DNA of 64,000 nucleotides, from NCBI GenBank assembly GCA_022402465.1, contig JAKRSH010000043.1, forward strand, positions 248,001 through 312,000, written 5' to 3'. Under the pieces are notes generated by a model. The model was not told the origin of the DNA and made no database searches. It worked only from the letters and a program-made list of their open reading frames with translations. The stretch comes from Leptospiraceae bacterium. Its GTDB lineage: Bacteria > Spirochaetota > Leptospiria > Leptospirales > Leptospiraceae. Positions 18,358 to 26,068 of the stretch are shown one piece after another; the stretch's first letter is position 1, and each line of letters starts with the position of its first letter. The translations under genes were made by a program, and so were the position numbers.

Positions 18358-19221
18358 ATGATCGATAAGGAAAAAACACACGTGAACGAAACTTCCACTG
18401 ATAGCTTAGAAGAACTTTTCCTCATCCCTCGGGAAATCCCTAAATTTCTTCTCAAACAAATCCTCGAATTGGTTTATGATATTGAGATTACTGGTTCTCA
18501 TTTTATACCCAAAACAGGTGGTGCTGTTATTATTTGCAACCATACTGACTATCTTGATGTACCCGTTCAAGGTGTGTACATAGATAGAAAGATAGTATAC
18601 CTAGCTAAATATGAATTGTTTCATCCCCAAGAAGATATCATGGCTTACATAGAAAGTCCCAAGTCTCCCTTTTCAAAACCTCCTCTTAGTTTAACCAAGC
18701 CTATGATACGATTGCTGCTCAATAGAATGGGAGATTCTTTTTCCAAAAATCTTCAGCACTGGGGAGGTATGCCTATCATACGAAACCACTATGGAGAGAG
18801 TATGGATAAGAAGGCAGCAATGGACTACTATGCTCAATTGGAAGATTACATGGTTAGTATCTTAAAGTCTGGTGAGCTGCTTAGCATCTATCCAGAGGGC
18901 ACAAGGTCAGAAACAGGTATCATGGGCCCTTTCAAAGCCTTGGCGGCAAAAGTTGCCATGCGCGCTGGCGTTCCCATTATTCCATCTGGCATCTCTGGAG
19001 CGCACAATATGTCCAAGCCGGAGGCTTTTTTGTCTGGAGCTGCTTTCAAGGCTAAGATTGTTTATAATATTGGACAACCTATTCCTCCTGAAGATTTTCC
19101 CAAATCCAACGACAAGAAGGCAGCCAAGGAACTCACAGAAGAATTAGAGAAAAGAGTTTATTATCTCAAAGATAAACAAGAGAGAAGAGGCAAACCAAGA
19201 AAATTTATTACTAAATTATAG
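18358..19221 (+). CDS. PlsC-type 1-acylglycerol-3-phosphate acyltransferase family protein
   Basis: A 287-residue protein with the lysophospholipid acyltransferase signatures: NHTDYLD (block I NHxxxxD) at about residues 61-67 and YPEGTRSETG (block III) further on, then IPSGISGAHNM. It would transfer an acyl chain to lysophosphatidate or a related acceptor at the inner face of the membrane. There is no clear membrane span. The ATG at 18358 has GGAAAG ten bases upstream; an in-frame TTG at 18331 is less likely. It is transcribed divergently from the PAP2 gene, so the two opposite-direction lipid enzymes may share a control region (18290-18357). Confidence 0.87.
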   Translation: MIDKEKTHVNETSTDSLEELFLIPREIPKFLLKQILELVYDIEITGSHFIPKTGGAVIICNHTDYLDVPVQGVYIDRKIVYLAKYELFHPQEDIMAYIESPKSPFSKPPLSLTKPMIRLLLNRMGDSFSKNLQHWGGMPIIRNHYGESMDKKAAMDYYAQLEDYMVSILKSGELLSIYPEGTRSETGIMGPFKALAAKVAMRAGVPIIPSGISGAHNMSKPEAFLSGAAFKAKIVYNIGQPIPPEDFPKSNDKKAAKELTEELEKRVYYLKDKQERRGKPRKFITKL

Positions 19222-19242
19222 AATTACTAAATTACTAAATTA
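19207..19242. repeat. Three copies of the 12-mer ATTACTAAATTA
   Basis: Copies lie at 19207-19218, 19223-19234 and 19231-19242, spaced by multiples of 8 bases; the last two overlap by four. The first copy encodes the final residues of the acyltransferase. The array occupies the 28-bp convergent gap before the histidine kinase and could be a slippage-prone micro-repeat. Confidence 0.5.
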
Positions 19243-19249
19243 TTGAATT

Positions 19250-21655
19250 TTATAACATTCTAATGAACTCTAAGATAGTATTTTGGAGTTTACCTTGTTC
19301 CAAGTCTTTGGGAAGAATACGTAAGACTCCTAATTCCCTACCCTTAGTTTCTATATCCTTGTAAATATGCGCTTCTCTTTCCGACCAGGATGTTACAATT
19401 ACCAAAGGAATTTTTTGTTCGGGATATCTTTCTTTTAATTCGTAAGCAAAATCTAAACCTGTCATACCAGGCATGGCATAGTCAGAAAAAATTAAATCCA
19501 TCTTCAAGTTTTCAATTTGCATTAAAGCTGATTTGACATCTTCTTTCTCTATAATTAATAATGGTAAATCGAATGAATTTAAAATAACCTTCATCTTCTC
19601 TCTAAAGTTTACATTATCGTCTACAATTAAAATTGAATGTTGGGTAAGAGGAATTTTGATTTCAATAGTTGTTCCCTTACCTAATTTAGAATGGATTTGA
19701 ATAGGATAGTTTAGGGAATCTAAGATTTCTTTTGAGAAGGGCAAACCAAATCCTGTTCCAGATTCCCCTTTCGTTCCTTGGGTCGAATGATTTAATTCAT
19801 AGTCAAAGATACTATTCAATCTTTGGCTATCTATCCCCAGGCCATTGTCCTCGAAGATAATTTTCGTATAATCCTTTTCTTCTTCAACTTGAATCGAGAT
19901 CCTTCCACCATTTTGTGTGAACTTGATAGAATTGGAGAAAATATTTGTCAGAACAATACCAAGTAAATTAGGATCTGTTTTAATTAGAATATTAGAAGGT
20001 ATCTTTTCTTCTACAACTAATCTCTTTTCAAGCACAAGACCAGCAATCTTCATAGTATTTTCTGAAATCAATTCTGATAAATTTACTATTTCATAATTAG
20101 GTAATATACGGATGGCTGCATTCTTTGCATAATTCAAGATCTCTGAGGTCATTAAGATGAGACCATCAACAGCTCGTTTGGATTTCTTCAAAATCTCCAA
20201 CCTATCTATATCTTCTATTTCTGAATCATTGAGCAATAAATCCATAGCACCGCTTACTCCAGATAGTGGAGATCGTATATCATGGGATACTATAGATAGA
20301 AATCTATCTTTCAATTTGTTGGTGTCTTTAACCTGCTCCATAGCATCACGATATGCGCGAGTTCTTTCTTCCACTCTAAGCTCTAGTTCTTCCTTAGATT
20401 TTGAAAGTTGAATGGAATAGGAATTGTTCTCATTATAAATTGTTCTAAGACGTAAAACCATAGCAGTAGAATGAAAGAAGAACATAATAACAATACCGTA
20501 TAAAGTTAGATGGTAAGAGTTCATAAAGCCCAACTCAACCATAGAATCGTTAACGATACTAAGTGTAACGAAAGTAAATCCAATTAAAATTACCTTAGCC
20601 TGAGGTCTTTTCCTATAAACTGCTAATGACATTACCCAATAAGTATAAAATGTAACTAGGATGTCAAAGACAACGAAGATTAGAATGGTCTTAAACATAA
20701 GACTTAAAAAGGGTAAGGTGAAAATTATAGAAGCGGTTCTTAAGCTAACATAAAACCAATAAAATTTATGATTCATTTCCTTAGGAAATATATATCTTAA
20801 AAAAGTTAGATATATAGGAACCATCAAGGAAACAAATATGACCTCAATTCTAACTACAACATAATAACTCATACCTGGAAATATATCTAAGATAAGCCTA
20901 TCTCCAGAGGAACTAAATGGAATTAATAGAATTGTATTTAGCAATAGAAGGGCATATAAGGCAGATCCCTTATCTTTTGCATTTGAGATGTAAGTTCCAA
21001 GATTCACTAGCATAAAGAGCAAAAGCACTAGCATTACAATTAAATCATAGAACTTTTTGCCATATAACAAAGAATATACTTCATCTGATTTTCCTAAGAT
21101 GGGAGCTTCTATCATACCTTGCTCCACAAATGAGAAGTTGGATATTTGAATCACAACATCCATTACTCTCACATAGGGGAAAACACCTAATTTTGGTTTA
21201 ACTCTTGGAAAATGCTCAATCTCTATTTCACTCACCAATCCATTCTCAAGAATTTTATTTCCGTTAATAAAAACATTATGAGCAGTCCACACTTTTCTAG
21301 TCATGATACTCAAGGTTTCGATATCATACGAGGAATAAGGAAGTTCTACATGAAGAAGTAAGGTAACAGTTTTTCGATTTTCATCTCCTGCAAATTTTTT
21401 GCCAGATGAAGGAATGGGAATCGTAAATATTTCATCAGGATAATCCAAAAAATCTTCGTAAGGTCTAATTCCTGCTAAGGCCTGCCATTCTCCTTTAAGA
21501 TAGATCGCTTCTCCTTCCCAATCTTCTGGCAAGATTAGACTTCCTTTTTTAACTTGGGATGAATTTGGATAATAATTGCAAGATAGAATGAATAGAATTA
21601 GAACTAGAATAATTTTTCTAATTCGAAAGCTTTTGCATAAATTACTCATTCCCAA
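19250..21655 (-). CDS. Lipoprotein-leader 7TMR-DISM hybrid histidine kinase with receiver
   Basis: An 801-residue sensor. The N-terminus has a lipoprotein-type leader (ILVLILFILSC, lipid cysteine about residue 26), then an extracytoplasmic beta-sandwich domain (7TMR-DISM extracellular type, about 30-190). A seven-span 7TMR-DISM membrane module (about 200-400) and a short coiled coil follow. The kinase core has the H box SIVSHDIRSPLSG, N box NIFSNSIKFTQNGG, G1 FEDNGLGID and GTGFGLPFSKEI. A C-terminal receiver begins ILIVDDNVNFREK, with the aspartate in LIFSDYAMPGMTG. It has no DNA-binding output, so it must signal by phosphotransfer. The same receptor layout recurs at 51793. The ligand is unknown; in this class it is often a carbohydrate or a released surface component. 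Confidence 0.88.
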   Translation of the reverse strand: MGMSNLCKSFRIRKIILVLILFILSCNYYPNSSQVKKGSLILPEDWEGEAIYLKGEWQALAGIRPYEDFLDYPDEIFTIPIPSSGKKFAGDENRKTVTLLLHVELPYSSYDIETLSIMTRKVWTAHNVFINGNKILENGLVSEIEIEHFPRVKPKLGVFPYVRVMDVVIQISNFSFVEQGMIEAPILGKSDEVYSLLYGKKFYDLIVMLVLLLFMLVNLGTYISNAKDKGSALYALLLLNTILLIPFSSSGDRLILDIFPGMSYYVVVRIEVIFVSLMVPIYLTFLRYIFPKEMNHKFYWFYVSLRTASIIFTLPFLSLMFKTILIFVVFDILVTFYTYWVMSLAVYRKRPQAKVILIGFTFVTLSIVNDSMVELGFMNSYHLTLYGIVIMFFFHSTAMVLRLRTIYNENNSYSIQLSKSKEELELRVEERTRAYRDAMEQVKDTNKLKDRFLSIVSHDIRSPLSGVSGAMDLLLNDSEIEDIDRLEILKKSKRAVDGLILMTSEILNYAKNAAIRILPNYEIVNLSELISENTMKIAGLVLEKRLVVEEKIPSNILIKTDPNLLGIVLTNIFSNSIKFTQNGGRISIQVEEEKDYTKIIFEDNGLGIDSQRLNSIFDYELNHSTQGTKGESGTGFGLPFSKEILDSLNYPIQIHSKLGKGTTIEIKIPLTQHSILIVDDNVNFREKMKVILNSFDLPLLIIEKEDVKSALMQIENLKMDLIFSDYAMPGMTGLDFAYELKERYPEQKIPLVIVTSWSEREAHIYKDIETKGRELGVLRILPKDLEQGKLQNTILEFIRML

Positions 21656-21661
21656 ATTGAA

Positions 21662-22423
21662 TTAATCTTCTGAAAACCAATCGTACATTGTTTCAAAAAA
21701 TCCTTTCTTGGGGCTAATTTCTTTCTTTTGATTGGAAGTAACTTCCTCTTCTGCTTTTAACCTTCTCTGCTCCTCTTTTTGTTTAAGCATAAGTTCAAAT
21801 TCTGCGATTCGTTTGTATTGAGCATCCAACTCTTCTTTTTCTTTTCTGTCCTTATCTGCTTTTCTTCTATCATATTGCACAGGAATAATCTCTTCACCTT
21901 GGGCATTAACCATACCCCAGAAGCCACCTAGAACCGTTTCTTTATTGTCGAGTAATTCTTTCTTACATTGATTGCATACTAAGGCAGAGGTTCCTTCAAA
22001 GGAAAAAGCATAGTCATAGATTGCAGGAATGGCTATGTCAAGATTCTCATTTATATATCCATATTTATCCTTTTGACTAAACCTCACAAATCCTTCGATG
22101 AACTTATCAGGTTCATTTTGAACGACTAAAACTTCTATTGTTTTACCAGATAAATTTGTATAATATGCTTTGTTGTTAAACAGTAATCCAGCTAATCCAT
22201 AGCTATCAAAATGTATTCTAGCAAGTAATTGTTTGTCAGGTATGAATTTATCTTTTAAAATTTTACCACAAATTGTTTGTTTCGTGTAACTCTGCGTTGA
22301 TTCAGAGTCCTTAAGCTTGTAGTAACAATCTGTAGCCAGGATGGATATAGGAAAAACCATCGTAAATGCCATAACAAAAACCAAGTAAACTAAACGTTGT
22401 GAGTTATAGTATTTTAAAATCAT
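21662..22423 (-). CDS. Exported WG-repeat-like protein with C-terminal charged helix
   Basis: A 253-residue protein with an N-terminal signal or anchor (LVYLVFVMAFTMVFPISILA). The mature region has two WG-repeat-like units: YGYINENLDIAIPAIYDYA and FWGMVNAQGEEIIPVQYD, which are the hallmark pattern W/YG-(Y/M)-(I/V)-(N/D)-x-x-G with following PxxYD. Cysteines near residues 26, 32, 52, 147 and 150 include a CNQC pair. After residue 180 a strongly charged Lys/Glu coiled coil leads to a C-terminal amphipathic end. It lies 6 bases upstream of the histidine kinase on the same strand, so the two are probably cotranscribed and it may be a periplasmic accessory of that sensor. Function is unknown. Confidence 0.65.
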   Translation of the reverse strand: MILKYYNSQRLVYLVFVMAFTMVFPISILATDCYYKLKDSESTQSYTKQTICGKILKDKFIPDKQLLARIHFDSYGLAGLLFNNKAYYTNLSGKTIEVLVVQNEPDKFIEGFVRFSQKDKYGYINENLDIAIPAIYDYAFSFEGTSALVCNQCKKELLDNKETVLGGFWGMVNAQGEEIIPVQYDRRKADKDRKEKEELDAQYKRIAEFELMLKQKEEQRRLKAEEEVTSNQKKEISPKKGFFETMYDWFSED

Positions 22424-22597
22424 CTTCTTCTTTCATTTCCTTATTCTTAGCCTATGAGTGTAAAGATATTAAAATTGCTTCTTAGCTATCGCCAAGCTCT
22501 AAATTTTTCTTTAAATCAGGGAATACAAGAGGTTTTTCTTGGCAAGATAAGAGAATCTTGGGATCTTGTAGAATATAGACCAAGGCTTTTTGAATTC

Positions 22598-23215
22598 ATG
22601 AAAAAAATTTTATCCATAATCCTCTTTACCTCTCTGTATTTTACCTTCTCTCTCAGTGCCCAGACAACCACCACTACAACAAGCCTTACTGATCCTAAGC
22701 AAATTGAAGAGTTTCTAGATGCTACTTCTCGCTTGCGATGTATCTGCCTTCCATCTCTTGCCATCCAAAGTTGCTCCTATAATATGTGTATCGTTTCAAG
22801 CTATCTCAAGACTTTCATAGAGAATCAGATCAAGTTGGGCCTTAGTGCTGATGAAATTGTTTTTAAATTTGAAAATGGTTTTGGAGATACCATTCTCAAA
22901 GATGCAGTCATTCAACAATTCCGAGAGCAAGGAAATGAAAGAATGATCCAAAATCTAGTGCAAGGGTTTGGCCCGAATATCCAAGCAAAACCAGACTCCA
23001 CTTGGATCAACCTCTCTCTTGCCTTCATCGGCATACTTGGACTTATAGGTATTGGAAGCTATTTGGTTCAAAGAAAGAAAGCCTCTCCGCTTATTATAGC
23101 AAATCATTCTGGATCAGATCCCGAAAGAAAAGCAGATGTTAACCCAATTTCTAAGCTAGAGAATGATAGCGCCAAGCAAGATGCACTCACTAAAAAATAT
23201 CTATCTGAATTATAA
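22598..23215 (+). CDS. CcmH/NrfF-like cytochrome c maturation protein with a CxC motif
   Basis: A 205-residue exported protein (signal peptide MKKILSIILF... to LSAQ), a poly-threonine linker, a CcmH-like domain (about 33-125) and one C-terminal membrane span (about 137-156). The domain follows the CcmH/CycL/NrfF pattern: LRCICLPSLAIQSCS, then IENQIKLGLSADEIVFKFENG and GDTIL. Family members normally carry LRCxxC, the redox pair that reduces apocytochrome cysteines; here C48 and C50 are separated by one residue, with extra cysteines at 59 and 64. The start at 22598 was chosen for its signal peptide; the frame is open back to 22454, a 144-base stretch otherwise without assigned content. The downstream gene follows after 15 bases. 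Confidence 0.72.
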   Translation: MKKILSIILFTSLYFTFSLSAQTTTTTTSLTDPKQIEEFLDATSRLRCICLPSLAIQSCSYNMCIVSSYLKTFIENQIKLGLSADEIVFKFENGFGDTILKDAVIQQFREQGNERMIQNLVQGFGPNIQAKPDSTWINLSLAFIGILGLIGIGSYLVQRKKASPLIIANHSGSDPERKADVNPISKLENDSAKQDALTKKYLSEL

Positions 23216-23230
23216 AAGGAATACTTAGTT

Positions 23231-23605
23231 ATGGATGAATCCTTAAATGTTTTCGGTGAACCATTAGAACCTTGTTCTTTTGATCCTGTTACAGGATTTT
23301 TTAGAAATGGATGTTGTGATACTTCTGATGAAGACCTAGGTTCCCATACAGTTTGCACGCTAATGACAATTGATTTTCTGAATTTTTCGGTTTCTGCTGG
23401 CAATGACCTTGTCACACCTAGACCGCAATGGGGATTTGAAGGACTCAAGCCTGGTGACACTTGGTGCCTTTGCGCATCACGCTGGTTAGAAGCTTACCGT
23501 GCAGGAGTTCCTCCTTTAGTAAATCTAAGAGCCACCCACAAACGAGCCTTAGAAATAGTGCCATTGGAACTCTTAGAGAGATTTTCTTCAGAATCAGAGG
23601 ATTGA
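23231..23605 (+). CDS. DUF2237 family protein
   Basis: A 124-residue small cytoplasmic protein that matches the DUF2237 family nearly end to end. It opens with NVFGEPLEPCSFDPVTGF, continues with the NGCCDTS cluster and HTVCTLMTIDFLNFS, then GNDLVTPRPQWGF and GLKPGDTWCLCASRW, and ends with the ATHKRALEIVPLE motif. The conserved cysteines (CC, CLC) suggest metal binding or a redox role, but no function is established to my knowledge. It lies 15 bases after the CcmH-like gene on the same strand and overlaps the convergent J-domain gene by 12 bases. Confidence 0.88.
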   Translation: MDESLNVFGEPLEPCSFDPVTGFFRNGCCDTSDEDLGSHTVCTLMTIDFLNFSVSAGNDLVTPRPQWGFEGLKPGDTWCLCASRWLEAYRAGVPPLVNLRATHKRALEIVPLELLERFSSESED

Positions 23606-24301
23606 TAGTTTTATCTTGAGTTTCTTCTTTTTGAAATGAGTTAGCTTATCAGGACGATAACGACTCAATTCCAACTCTAGGATCTGGCCATTCTTCCATC
23701 TATCTGGTAACAAATCTATAATTAGATTCTTAGAAGACTTATAGGATCCATTGCCTCCACAAGAACTGCAATGAATATCAGAGCCCAAACAGATGGGACA
23801 GAGTTTACGAACTGTTAGTGGGATATTGGCTCTTAGTATCTTTGACACCTCATTTGGCTCAATACGAATTTCTACATCATAATTGATACCAGTCCATTTT
23901 CTTCTATCCTTCATTCTATAGCCTTTGCGCATTAGACCAATTTTAGCATATTCTGTTACTGAGTGTGCGAAGACAATGCGCGAATGTGGAATAGAATAGG
24001 TGTTTTGATTTTGAACCTCATTTACCCATTCTTTATGAAGTAAAGATTGGCGAGTGGATTCAATTTGGCTATTGATAAAGTTCGAATAGGCATAATCGTA
24101 GATTTTTCTATCTCTTTCTGAGCATAAAATCTGGTAGGCTTTTAGAATTTTCTGGAATGCTGTTTTGGATCCAGTTTCAGGATTATCAGGATGCAGCTCT
24201 TTTGCGAGAGCTCTAAAATTTTTCTTGATCTCATCAAGACTTGCACCAAATCGAATCCCCAGACAGGTGTAGTAGTCTGGGAACTCAGCTTTTGGTTTCA
24301 T
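23594..24301 (-). CDS. J-domain protein with a short cysteine-rich zinc-finger-like segment
   Basis: A 235-residue protein with an N-terminal J domain (about 8-70): YYTCLGIRFGASLDEIKKNF, the essential HPD in ELHPDN, and QKILKAYQILCSERDRKIYDYA. The J domain stimulates the ATPase of a DnaK/Hsp70 partner. The C-terminal part has CPICLGSDIHCSSCGGNGS, two CxxC pairs resembling half of the DnaJ cysteine-rich domain, followed by a beta-rich end. It lacks the Gly/Phe linker and is much shorter than DnaJ, so it is an accessory co-chaperone. Its ATG overlaps the stop of the upstream exported protein in a 4-base ATGA, and its 3' end overlaps the convergent DUF2237 gene. Confidence 0.8.
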   Translation of the reverse strand: MKPKAEFPDYYTCLGIRFGASLDEIKKNFRALAKELHPDNPETGSKTAFQKILKAYQILCSERDRKIYDYAYSNFINSQIESTRQSLLHKEWVNEVQNQNTYSIPHSRIVFAHSVTEYAKIGLMRKGYRMKDRRKWTGINYDVEIRIEPNEVSKILRANIPLTVRKLCPICLGSDIHCSSCGGNGSYKSSKNLIIDLLPDRWKNGQILELELSRYRPDKLTHFKKKKLKIKLSIL

Positions 24302-24993
24302 TCGAGTTCTTGGTATTGTCCTGATGTATTCATCTCATTATTGATGAATCGAATATCATCTGTTAGACCTCTTCCCTTGGCATTGATGTATCTATCTATA
24401 GATGAGATGATCTCTCTCAGTTTATTTCTATACATGGTAGCAATTAAAACTCTTTGGTCAGGTTCATAAATTTCTGTGATGGCAAATTCTTCGTTAGTAG
24501 TACCCGAGGAAGTGATCTTCTTGATAGAGATCTTCATGCTCTTCCATTCATCATCTGCTACAGGTTTATTGACTCTCATGATCTTGGTGTCTATATATTC
24601 AACATGTTTGGTAGTGCTTGATTTTCGAGTCCAGATTTCAATATCTTTTAAGGATTGAGATCTGTCTCCCCCTGTTACATTCAAGGTGAATTGGTGGTTT
24701 ACTATAGATCTTTTCTTGGTTGGGTATTGGAACTGCTCTCGGGCAATGGAAGACTGGATGTACTTTCCATCATTGAACTTTTTCTCTTGGGCGAGGAAGT
24801 TGAGGCGCTTTTGAATCTCTTCATGCAATCCTTTGACATCTAACTTGAGACCTTCCATAGCCTTGACCTGTCCCTGGCTCAATTCTGGAAGAGGCTTCAG
24901 ACCACCATAAGTAGGGTCTATGTCTACCAGTTCCTGAGAGAATACTCCCGTTGTACCTAAAATGAGGGATATGAGGAATATTCTAAAATGCAT
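24298..24993 (-). CDS. Exported protein of unknown function
   Basis: A 231-residue protein with a signal peptide (FRIFLISLILGTTGVFSQ). The mature part begins with a proline-rich strand, then a helical charged section (about 40-80), then beta strands (IVNHQFTLNVTGG, IEIWTRKSS) and a C-terminal helix. No family was recognised; the size and alternating strands are loosely reminiscent of lipoprotein-carrier folds, but I cannot support that. The ATG at 24993 has an excellent AAGGAG seven bases upstream and is preferred to an in-frame ATG at 25035. It is coupled to the J-domain gene by a 4-base overlap. The gap 24994-25123 holds overlapping palindromes described separately. Confidence 0.6.
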   Translation of the reverse strand: MHFRIFLISLILGTTGVFSQELVDIDPTYGGLKPLPELSQGQVKAMEGLKLDVKGLHEEIQKRLNFLAQEKKFNDGKYIQSSIAREQFQYPTKKRSIVNHQFTLNVTGGDRSQSLKDIEIWTRKSSTTKHVEYIDTKIMRVNKPVADDEWKSMKISIKKITSSGTTNEEFAITEIYEPDQRVLIATMYRNKLREIISSIDRYINAKGRGLTDDIRFINNEMNTSGQYQELE

Positions 24994-25090
24994 ATAATTC
25001 TCCTTGGACTCATCTATATTTTCGACAAGTAGCAAATCAAAATTAAAAGACTAGGATCCTATTTCTCAAATTTTAGTGCAAATAGAGAAA

Positions 25091-25111
25091 TTTTACTAGT
25101 AAAACTAGTTT
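25091..25111. promoter_or_regulatory. Overlapping palindromes upstream of the STAS gene (candidate operator)
   Basis: TTTTACTAGTAAAA (25091-25104) is a perfect 14-bp palindrome and overlaps AAACTAGTTT (25102-25111), a perfect 10-bp palindrome, ending 12 bases before the STAS ATG. The 10-mer TAAAACTAGT (25100-25109) recurs just before the ppk1 start (30032-30041). A dimeric repressor or activator site is possible; AT-rich palindromes also arise by chance. Confidence 0.35.
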
Positions 25112-25123
25112 ATAAACCACAAT

Positions 25124-25489
25124 ATGACCCATAGCGAGCTAATAGCAGAAATGGAAATCGATCTTAAGAAAGCAGCTAATCACATCGTTATCAGCCTTAC
25201 TGGTTCATTAGACATCTATACATCCTTGGATTTCAAGAACTTTATTGAGAACAATTTAGGAAAGGATGCATCCCAAGCACATGTAGTGATTAACTTAGAG
25301 AAGTTAAATTATATCGATTCATCTGGAATTGGAATGTTAATCAAACAATTGAATTACGTCCAAGACCTTAAGGGAAAGTTTTCTATAGCGAACATGAAAC
25401 CTGCCATAGAAAAAGTCTTCAAGGTTGCTGGCTTAACTTCCTATTTCCATACAATCAGCGAAGAAGATTTCAAAAGCCAATTTTCCTAA
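25124..25489 (+). CDS. STAS-domain anti-sigma-factor antagonist
   Basis: A 121-residue single STAS domain of the SpoIIAA/RsbV type. The strand SLTGSLDIYTSLDFKNFI opens the fold and the phospho-serine loop is LNYIDSSGIGMLI, in which the Ser of DSSG is the residue normally phosphorylated by an RsbW-like kinase and dephosphorylated by a SpoIIE-like phosphatase. The C-terminal FKVAGLTSYF segment is also typical. The first ATG at 25124 has no clear ribosome binding site; an ATG at 25151 (MEIDLKK) is a plausible alternative. No kinase gene is adjacent, but a receiver-HATPase protein (13608) and a SpoIIE phosphatase (51793) are in the same window. Its stop interlocks with the stop of the convergent gene. 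Confidence 0.9.
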   Translation: MTHSELIAEMEIDLKKAANHIVISLTGSLDIYTSLDFKNFIENNLGKDASQAHVVINLEKLNYIDSSGIGMLIKQLNYVQDLKGKFSIANMKPAIEKVFKVAGLTSYFHTISEEDFKSQFS

Positions 25490-26037
25490 GAATCCATTTT
25501 CGTATTCGAGAGAAAAGCATCCCAAATACCCCAAAAGTTTCCCTTCTGAATAGGACCGAAAGGTTCTAATCTCACTTTGATCTTAGTATCTGTAAATTCA
25601 GATGGGTCCAAACGAATCATGATGGGATTTCGGAAATTTTTCCCCTTTGCTATTTCCACAGTTTCTTTCCAATTTCCATTTACATAGACTTTCAAGATTC
25701 GGGAGGGAAGCGGGCTGTATTTGGAATCTCTATAACGAACAAGTTCCAAATAGAGATAAACTGCTCTTTTTTCTAGGTTTTCTTTTTGTAAATCAAACTC
25801 GATTCCATCTTCACCTATCATTTGGCAGACTTGGTTTCTTATTCCTGCAAAATTTTGGTCAGGCTCCACCTTCCAACCTTGGTAAGTCGCCCAAATTTCT
25901 AGCTCAGGGTAGGTCATAAAATTTCCTGTTCCAGAACCCAGTCCAAAGTCTTTAAAGTGTCCAGACTGTGTATTGCCCTCAGCGAATATTTGAATCCCGA
26001 AAAGCAAGATGGTGAGCATAGAAATCATACGAAACAT
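25486..26037 (-). CDS. Exported protein of unknown function, probable beta-sandwich
   Basis: A 183-residue protein with a signal peptide (MISMLTILLFGIQIFAE). The mature part has a glycine-rich opening (FGLGSGTGNF), a conserved-looking WATYQGWKVEPDQNFAG segment, and a series of beta strands (VYLYLELVRYRDS, ILKVYVNGNWKETVEIA, IKVRLEPFG) resembling a galactose-binding or jelly-roll fold, ending near FWGIWDAFLS. One cysteine is visible, so no disulfide is likely. No family was recognised. It is convergent with the STAS gene and divergent from ribF; the 31-bp gap to ribF holds the direct repeat TATTCTTAAG / TATTCTAAG. Confidence 0.55.
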   Translation of the reverse strand: MFRMISMLTILLFGIQIFAEGNTQSGHFKDFGLGSGTGNFMTYPELEIWATYQGWKVEPDQNFAGIRNQVCQMIGEDGIEFDLQKENLEKRAVYLYLELVRYRDSKYSPLPSRILKVYVNGNWKETVEIAKGKNFRNPIMIRLDPSEFTDTKIKVRLEPFGPIQKGNFWGIWDAFLSNTKMDS

Positions 26038-26068
26038 AGTATTCTTAAGATCGGTATTCTAAGCTGTC

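Noticed and set aside
22454-22597. Longer N-terminus for the CcmH-like protein
   Set aside because: The extra 48 residues would precede a typical signal peptide; ATG at 22598 fits better.
26038-26068. FMN riboswitch before ribF
   Set aside because: The gap to the divergent gene is 31 bases, too short for the aptamer.
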